A stretch of DNA of 46,899 bases. Source: JBCFBK01 sp038562555. GTDB lineage: Bacteria > Bacteroidota > Bacteroidia > Bacteroidales > Prolixibacteraceae. The position numbers and the translations under genes are program-made. The notes under the pieces were generated by a model. The model ran no database searches. It was not told where the DNA came from and saw nothing but the letters and a program-made list of their open reading frames with translations. Each line of letters opens with the position of its first letter. Position 1 is the first letter of the stretch. The DNA is taken from contig JBCFBK010000047.1 of the NCBI GenBank assembly GCA_038562555.1, positions 1-46,899 on the forward strand, written 5' to 3'. Below, piece after piece: positions 41,939 through 46,899 of the stretch.

Positions 41939-44900
41939 TAATGTTCTCTTGAAAGTGTAAAAATTTTGATGTTATGTCCTTCTAATTGAATTTCGGAAAT
42001 TTTATTGTTGCAGATATTTCTCAAAGTTTTCCATAAAAGGGCCGAATCATAATTTTCAATTTCAGAAGGAATGTAATTAATAAGCTCCTCTGAACAAACA
42101 ATTATTAACCTTTTTTGAGCACGAGAAAATGCAACATTAGCCCTATTGAGACTCAGAATAAATTCAGCATTAGCCCCAATGGCTGAAGGGTCACTTGCGG
42201 TTGCTGAAACAATAATTGTGGGTTTTTCTCCTCCTTGTAACCTTTCAACTGTGTCTATCAAAGAAATTTTGTTTTTGTATTCAGAAAGTTCATTAGTGAG
42301 CAGAGTACGTTGAGCTCGGTGCGGAGTAATAATAGCTATTGAGTCATTTTCTACATCATAATCTGTTGAGCCAATGATTTCTTTGATAATATGGGTTTCA
42401 TAGGTATTACTTTTCCGAGATTCTCGCTCGTTGTGTAAAACAAGGTAGATTCCTGTTTCTGCTGCCCATAGTTTGTCCCAATCGTTTTCAATTTCATTAT
42501 AATTAATATCGTGCCGCACATTTGTTCCAGATAGATCAACATTGTCCTCTCTATACAAACGCGCAATCAAGTCTCTAATATCTGCTGGGAGTCTGAAAGT
42601 GTACTCTAGCGCAGAGATACAAATTGACCTTCGAGATAAATTACTATTTAAGCAGATTTTACGGACTGCTTCATAGGAGCTTAAATATGGTTGATATTTG
42701 ATAACCGGAGGTCTATCTTCTTTTTCCCAATCATGTGAAATAATTGGAGATAACTGTCGATGGTCGCCAGCTAATAAAATTTTGCCGCTTTCTTCGACAA
42801 GAGTTGACAGTGCTAAAAAGTGCGGAAAAATCATCATACTTGCCTCATCGATAATGAGGTAATCGGTTGTGAATTCTATGCTCCCATTGTTTGCTGCCAT
42901 ATTTAATAAAGCACTCGTAGTCCCCCCTAAGATTACAACAGAGTCTCTGCTTAATTGATTTATTCTTCTTCTATGGCTTTTGGCAGGGATCTCTTCGATA
43001 TCAGCAATATCTTTTTTACTTGAAACTATTTTAGCTATATTAATGATAGGCATTTGACCACCAGATTCTACGATATGTCGAATGAAAGAATCTTTAATGG
43101 AATTAATTCTTAACAGTAGGTTGTCAACTGCCATATGAGTGTTAGCAGCGATTATTAATTTACGGCCTATTTGTTGACTATGCATTATTGCTGTTAATAT
43201 GGCAACTGCGGTAGTCATTGTTTTACCTGTTCCGGGAGGGCCAAGTAATAATTGTATTTTTGATTTTAGGGCATCAATTATTGCATTAATTTGATCTTTT
43301 TGTAATCTTTTGTTTTCGTCAATTTCGAACTCGGACAACAATCTTCTAACGGTATTTTCTTCATCTTCAGAAAGAGCCTCCAATTCTGGTATTTCGGGAT
43401 TTTCAGGATCGAACCAACGGTTTAGATGCTCCCCAACATTGGTTAATAATCGCGAATCTACTCGATTAGCGACAAAGTCGGAGATACTTTCGTCGATCGT
43501 TGCAAATGGATAAACATCAGTTGCACGCCGTCTCGGGTCAAAACTCTGAAGTATATAGTTGCTGCCTTCTGCCCTTGCAAATATCGGATCCAGAATCACT
43601 ATGTTATTTTCCCAATCAATAGAACGAATTGTCGCAGTCATTCCCCCTCGAAGATGTTGTCTTATACTCTGACCTCTATGAAGATCCTCACTACAAGGAC
43701 TTACTCGGACGAACGAATCTTCATTGTAGGAGCAGTTATCTCTTACTAAACTTTCATTCAAGCCGGAGTCCCGAAAATCTATATCGCCCACAAGATTTCC
43801 ATTACTTATCCTGAGTCTGGAAATAGGAATAGTCTCTCCGTTCATTATACGATTAATAGGAGGTAGCGTATTTTTTGCTAACCAATCATTTAAGCAAACG
43901 TGAAAGTCCAGCCGAAGAAAATCAAGGGCAGCCCTCCGAGTATGATTAATGTTTAAACTGAAATGATTTAAGTTGTTGATCTCTATTAGCGGTTTTTCTA
44001 TCTCCGGATTTTTGAATTGGATTCTTTCCTCTATCCAACGTAGAGCAAGGATTCTACTCTTTAGAAATTCTCTCAAGTAACCAGGTCGGATAGCTTCGTT
44101 ATATCTTACAATAGACGCTCTCACTTTGTGATCATCCACTGTCCCAGGGTCTGGCAATTCTCCCCAGTACGCATGCCAGTATGGGACTGTTAGCCCATCA
44201 TTAAACCGGCTTCTAATTTCAAATTTGAATTTGTTTCTAATTGGATCTTCGTCAGTAGCCCACTCTCCTTCTGGAGTTAAGAATAAGTCTGTCTTAAAAT
44301 CAAAAATGTCTTGAGTGAATACACGATCTAGAGAAACAATGGTGTTTGAAATTTTTCTTCTCCAATTATATCGTTTACCAAACCAAGGCAGTGAAGTAGC
44401 AACTGCAAGCCCTCTACCAGTCCAACCTAATGCATAGCGATTATCAACTTCATCATGCAAGCAGCTAAATATTAACTGTTCAAGGCTTTGTCGACATCCT
44501 AGTAATTGGTTAAAATGAGACAGGAGCGCAGTATCGACTCTAGAACAGGCTTCAACTAAAGCTTTTATTTCATTTCTTGTCCACACGTAAAAATGAATTG
44601 GCGCTTGCGCAGTATCGGCAGTGGTTGCTATAGCATCAACAATTCGTCTAAAAAAACTAGAAATAAGCTGGCGTTCTACTGCATTATCAATTTCGTAATT
44701 GCCGTTCCAGACTGAATCTACTGTTTCAATGATTGTTTCACCTGAAATATTTTCTTCATTATCTTCTTGATCAACTTCTAGAACAATTGCCCTTTCAAAA
44801 TCTGTTTTAATCTGATTTTGACTCTTTGTGACATGAGCAGATAATGATACAATTCTGTTTTCTACATAATCATAGTCAACGGCCATGTAAATTCTGATGA

Positions 44901-45972
44901 GTTGTTCTCCGTTAATTTCGTATCCTGGTAATTGGCTCGTGATGTTAAATGGATATGGTTGAACTGGAAATTCATCAATTTCATGCTCTCCGTCCGGTAA
45001 TGTACTCCTCCTCGCTTTTGCCTTATGTGCTAAAATCCCTAAGTTGTATGAAAAGCTTGCATTGTTTCGAACATTTGATGCTGTTTCACTCTGCAAATCT
45101 AAATCCGCGAGATTGTCAATACTTAATATGCCATTAAGTCTTAGGATTCTTACAGCAGTGGGGTTAATGCCAAGTAATTCTAGGGATCTTTTTCTTCCAG
45201 ATTCAGTTAGGCAATGTACATTAAATACACATCCATCGCATTTACTGTCTAGTTGATAATCTAAACTATCAACCGCTGACCCTATAATTCTCGCTAAAGG
45301 TCCGCTACTGCTTAGTAGATGTAGGATATCGGACTCTTCTCTATCCAAAATTAACGGATTAAGGTCGAGAATGTTTTGATTCCTGTTGGTACTTTCATCT
45401 ATTCTAGCAACGACACAATCAATGTGTTCCGCATCCAATCTTACATTATTAATAAAAATATTATTCTGGCTAAAATATTGTATCAAAAGTAGTTTGTAGA
45501 TTGAAGCTTGAATTCGATGGTATGTCCTATCTCGCCTACTTGCCTTGCATTCAACAATTTTTAGTTTAGGCGTGTTGGCGGCGAATGTAAATATCAAAAA
45601 GTCAATTCTTCCGGATAGTTCGAAATCAGATATAACTCCAGAGATACTTACTTCTTTCCCAAATATTTGTGTACCAGAATCAATATCCAAACCATTGATG
45701 TAATCAAAAAACCATTTCAAATCTAACTCTACTCCTTCTTGTAATTTTTCTTTCAGAGGGGTGTATCCGGCGCTTTGAAGAGAATCTCTCCATTCATTTT
45801 CTTTGATTTCTCCAGCCTTTTTAAGAACAGGGTCGATTGTATTAAAGAGCCTATCTGCAAAAGGTATTTTTCCCGCCTCCTCTCTATTGTTGTATGACAG
45901 TTTGAATCTTCTCTCACAGCATGAGTGCCTGATATATTCACCTATTTCAGTAACCGTAATTCTGTTGTTCAT
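41938..45972 (-). CDS. Cas4/Dna2-like Fe-S nuclease fused to a superfamily 1 DNA helicase
   Basis: 1344 aa. N-terminus VTEIGEYIRHSCCERRFKLS supplies Cys18/19. A PD-(D/E)XK core follows: GRIDFLIF near residue 120 and IVECKASRRD near 138-147. CDGCVFNVHC near 240-249 supplies three more Cys; N-terminal Cys plus CxxC-x5-C is the 4Fe-4S pattern of Cas4, AddB and Dna2. A helix-hairpin-helix-like stretch GINPTAVRILRLNGILSIDN follows. Residues about 300-880 are unassigned. The helicase has Walker A GPPGTGKT near 911-918, motif II IIDEAS near 1038, motif III LLAGDHRQLSPI, and motifs V-VI RLQGGEKPTIIV and NRANVAFSRAQKRLII. It heads the operon and is followed by the methyltransferase with a one-base overlap. 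Known relatives include bifunctional RecB-like nuclease/helicase proteins. Confidence 0.88.
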   Translation of the reverse strand: MNNRITVTEIGEYIRHSCCERRFKLSYNNREEAGKIPFADRLFNTIDPVLKKAGEIKENEWRDSLQSAGYTPLKEKLQEGVELDLKWFFDYINGLDIDSGTQIFGKEVSISGVISDFELSGRIDFLIFTFAANTPKLKIVECKASRRDRTYHRIQASIYKLLLIQYFSQNNIFINNVRLDAEHIDCVVARIDESTNRNQNILDLNPLILDREESDILHLLSSSGPLARIIGSAVDSLDYQLDSKCDGCVFNVHCLTESGRKRSLELLGINPTAVRILRLNGILSIDNLADLDLQSETASNVRNNASFSYNLGILAHKAKARRSTLPDGEHEIDEFPVQPYPFNITSQLPGYEINGEQLIRIYMAVDYDYVENRIVSLSAHVTKSQNQIKTDFERAIVLEVDQEDNEENISGETIIETVDSVWNGNYEIDNAVERQLISSFFRRIVDAIATTADTAQAPIHFYVWTRNEIKALVEACSRVDTALLSHFNQLLGCRQSLEQLIFSCLHDEVDNRYALGWTGRGLAVATSLPWFGKRYNWRRKISNTIVSLDRVFTQDIFDFKTDLFLTPEGEWATDEDPIRNKFKFEIRSRFNDGLTVPYWHAYWGELPDPGTVDDHKVRASIVRYNEAIRPGYLREFLKSRILALRWIEERIQFKNPEIEKPLIEINNLNHFSLNINHTRRAALDFLRLDFHVCLNDWLAKNTLPPINRIMNGETIPISRLRISNGNLVGDIDFRDSGLNESLVRDNCSYNEDSFVRVSPCSEDLHRGQSIRQHLRGGMTATIRSIDWENNIVILDPIFARAEGSNYILQSFDPRRRATDVYPFATIDESISDFVANRVDSRLLTNVGEHLNRWFDPENPEIPELEALSEDEENTVRRLLSEFEIDENKRLQKDQINAIIDALKSKIQLLLGPPGTGKTMTTAVAILTAIMHSQQIGRKLIIAANTHMAVDNLLLRINSIKDSFIRHIVESGGQMPIINIAKIVSSKKDIADIEEIPAKSHRRRINQLSRDSVVILGGTTSALLNMAANNGSIEFTTDYLIIDEASMMIFPHFLALSTLVEESGKILLAGDHRQLSPIISHDWEKEDRPPVIKYQPYLSSYEAVRKICLNSNLSRRSICISALEYTFRLPADIRDLIARLYREDNVDLSGTNVRHDINYNEIENDWDKLWAAETGIYLVLHNERESRKSNTYETHIIKEIIGSTDYDVENDSIAIITPHRAQRTLLTNELSEYKNKISLIDTVERLQGGEKPTIIVSATASDPSAIGANAEFILSLNRANVAFSRAQKRLIIVCSEELINYIPSEIENYDSALLWKTLRNICNNKISEIQLEGHNIKIFTLSREH

Positions 45973-46058
45973 AGGTAAGTGATGTTTGGTTTAGCAAATC
46001 ATTAAATTACACCTTGCATAACATATTCAAAGCGGTCTCGTAAAGATAGTTTTATTAT

Positions 46059-46899
46059 CTAATATGAGAGAACTTGATCATCATGTAATTGGCATATTGC
46101 TTTGGGACCCTGTTCCCCCATTTGAGCGAAGCGGTAACAGCCTGTCCCGGCAACTTTCGGTAAGAAGTGAGTAGGCAGTCGTTTGCAACAGCCGGCAAAC
46201 ATATAGTTGCATCTTCCCAAAGCCGCCGGACGGATGGAATTTTCAATTGCGTTATCTATAAACAAGGCACCATCAGTGGTATAGTTCATGATCCGGTCCG
46301 ACAATTTAAGCGTGTATGTAAACGCCTCACCAATGCGGCTCTGCGGTAAGAGATAAGTGGCATTACCATCCAACCATTGCTTAAAGCTGCTTAAAACCGG
46401 AACTGCTTCTTTTTGACGAAGTGCAAAAATCTCTTCCGGTGACAATCCTTTTTCTCTTGCTTTTTTTTCAATGGCATAGAGTTTCCCTATTTGCGTAAGG
46501 GCATAATTGCCCCGGTCCGGATCATTGTCCAGGGTCCGGTCATAGTAACGTGCGCGAGACAAGCCAATGGCTTGATATGGTCCGCATTTTCCTGTAAAAA
46601 CCGGGTGTACCCCGTATAACCGTCGGTTTGCATTGCCCCGGAAAAACCTTTGAGAAAGTTTTTCGGAACCTCCGACCCTCTGCCTTTATCATAAATAAAG
46701 CATAATAACCCAAGCGGAGGTGAGTAAAAATCGCATAAAAACCCTTTGTGTGTGGAACCTTCCTTTTCCCGTGTTTGCACCGGCATGCCGGTTTCGTCGG
46801 CCTGAATGTAATTGCTTTGAACAATCCGTCTGCAAAGATGGTCGTATAAGATTTCCAGCAAACGGCAGACCCTTTCAAACCATCCGTTCATGGTAGATT
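46059..46899 (-). mobile_element. IS66-family transposase remnant, frameshifted and cut by the window edge
   Basis: Two minus frames together give an IS66 DDE transposase: 46487-46891 carries the first catalytic Asp (NYIQADETGMPVQ) and the second (AMQTDGYTGYTRF). After a frame change between about 46545 and 46562, 46059-46562 carries TLDNDPDRGNYALTQIGKLY, QWLDGNATYLLPQSRIGEAF and the catalytic Glu (NAIENSIRPAALGR). All three acidic residues survive but not in one frame, so this copy is probably inactive. The usual C-terminal tail after MFAGC is also lost or altered. The N-terminus lies beyond the window. I could not define an end repeat near 46000-46058. The helicase gene starts 87 bp downstream. 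Confidence 0.8.

Noticed and set aside
40577..45972. DISARM or BREX system
   Set aside because: No DUF1998 gene, no phospholipase D-type gene, no PglZ or BrxC/L-type genes; only the methylase-plus-helicase theme is shared.
1..46899. tRNA, rRNA or known riboswitch genes
   Set aside because: No cloverleaf-like segment ending in a CCA-type acceptor and no rRNA-conserved blocks were noticed by eye; a covariance-model scan would be needed to exclude them fully.

Overview
The window looks like a chromosomal fragment of a Bacteroidota bacterium, probably a polysaccharide- or peptide-degrading member of the Bacteroidales/Marinilabiliales type (the rank below phylum is inference). The evidence is three SusC/SusD outer-membrane pairs, two ECF-sigma/FecR pairs, several lipoproteins with a Cys at residue 17-21, and promoters of the Bacteroidota form TTTG-N19-21-TAnnTTTG. 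There is a run of ten N at 1902-1911 (an assembly gap), and the right edge cuts an IS66-family transposase.

Layout. (1) 1-7378, minus strand: a sigma-FecR-SusC-SusD uptake locus followed, past a terminator-like hairpin, by a truncated secreted nucleoside hydrolase. (2) 7507-15849: mixed genes: a DUF4143-type ATPase with a 42-bp palindrome in its divergent promoter region, a HAD phosphatase, a transaldolase, a RibD-C/DHFR-like reductase, a Tat-exported GH109-type protein, a membrane-anchored protein fusing LamG to a SARP-like regulator, and a ParE-type toxin-antitoxin pair. (3) 16022-26546, plus strand: a second sigma-FecR-SusC-SusD operon extended by DUF4843, PKD-like and TlpA/thioredoxin lipoprotein-type genes, closed by a 16-bp perfect-stem terminator. 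It has no glycoside hydrolase, so its substrate is not obvious. (4) 26636-30844: a compact accessory stretch with an HTH regulator plus SecB-like chaperone pair and no recognisable toxin, a DHFR-like/ArsR/AHSA1 operon with a legible promoter and operator, and a MNT/HEPN toxin-antitoxin pair. (5) 30897-38667, minus strand: a third SusC/SusD locus with two discoidin-type surface lipoproteins, driven by a near-consensus promoter and a long structured leader instead of a sigma/FecR pair. (6) 38692-46899: an AT-rich accessory island with an HTH protein, about 1 kb of non-coding DNA with unusual repeats, and a minus-strand defence-like operon. That operon has a 1344-aa fusion of a Cas4/Dna2-like Fe-S nuclease to an SF1 helicase, translationally coupled to a cytosine-5 DNA methyltransferase, coupled in turn to a frameshifted and truncated endonuclease-type gene. 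The IS66 remnant lies directly upstream.

Most notable. The helicase-nuclease/5mC methyltransferase/endonuclease-head operon is the best candidate for an unusual defence system, apparently decayed at its last gene. Three short intergenic arrays all have an exact 11-bp period, and two of them share an identical 29-bp core 12.7 kb apart. A 43-bp sequence at 39693-39735 can fold into two mutually exclusive hairpins. The toxin-less HTH/SecB-like pair and the transmembrane SARP-like regulator are also worth following up.
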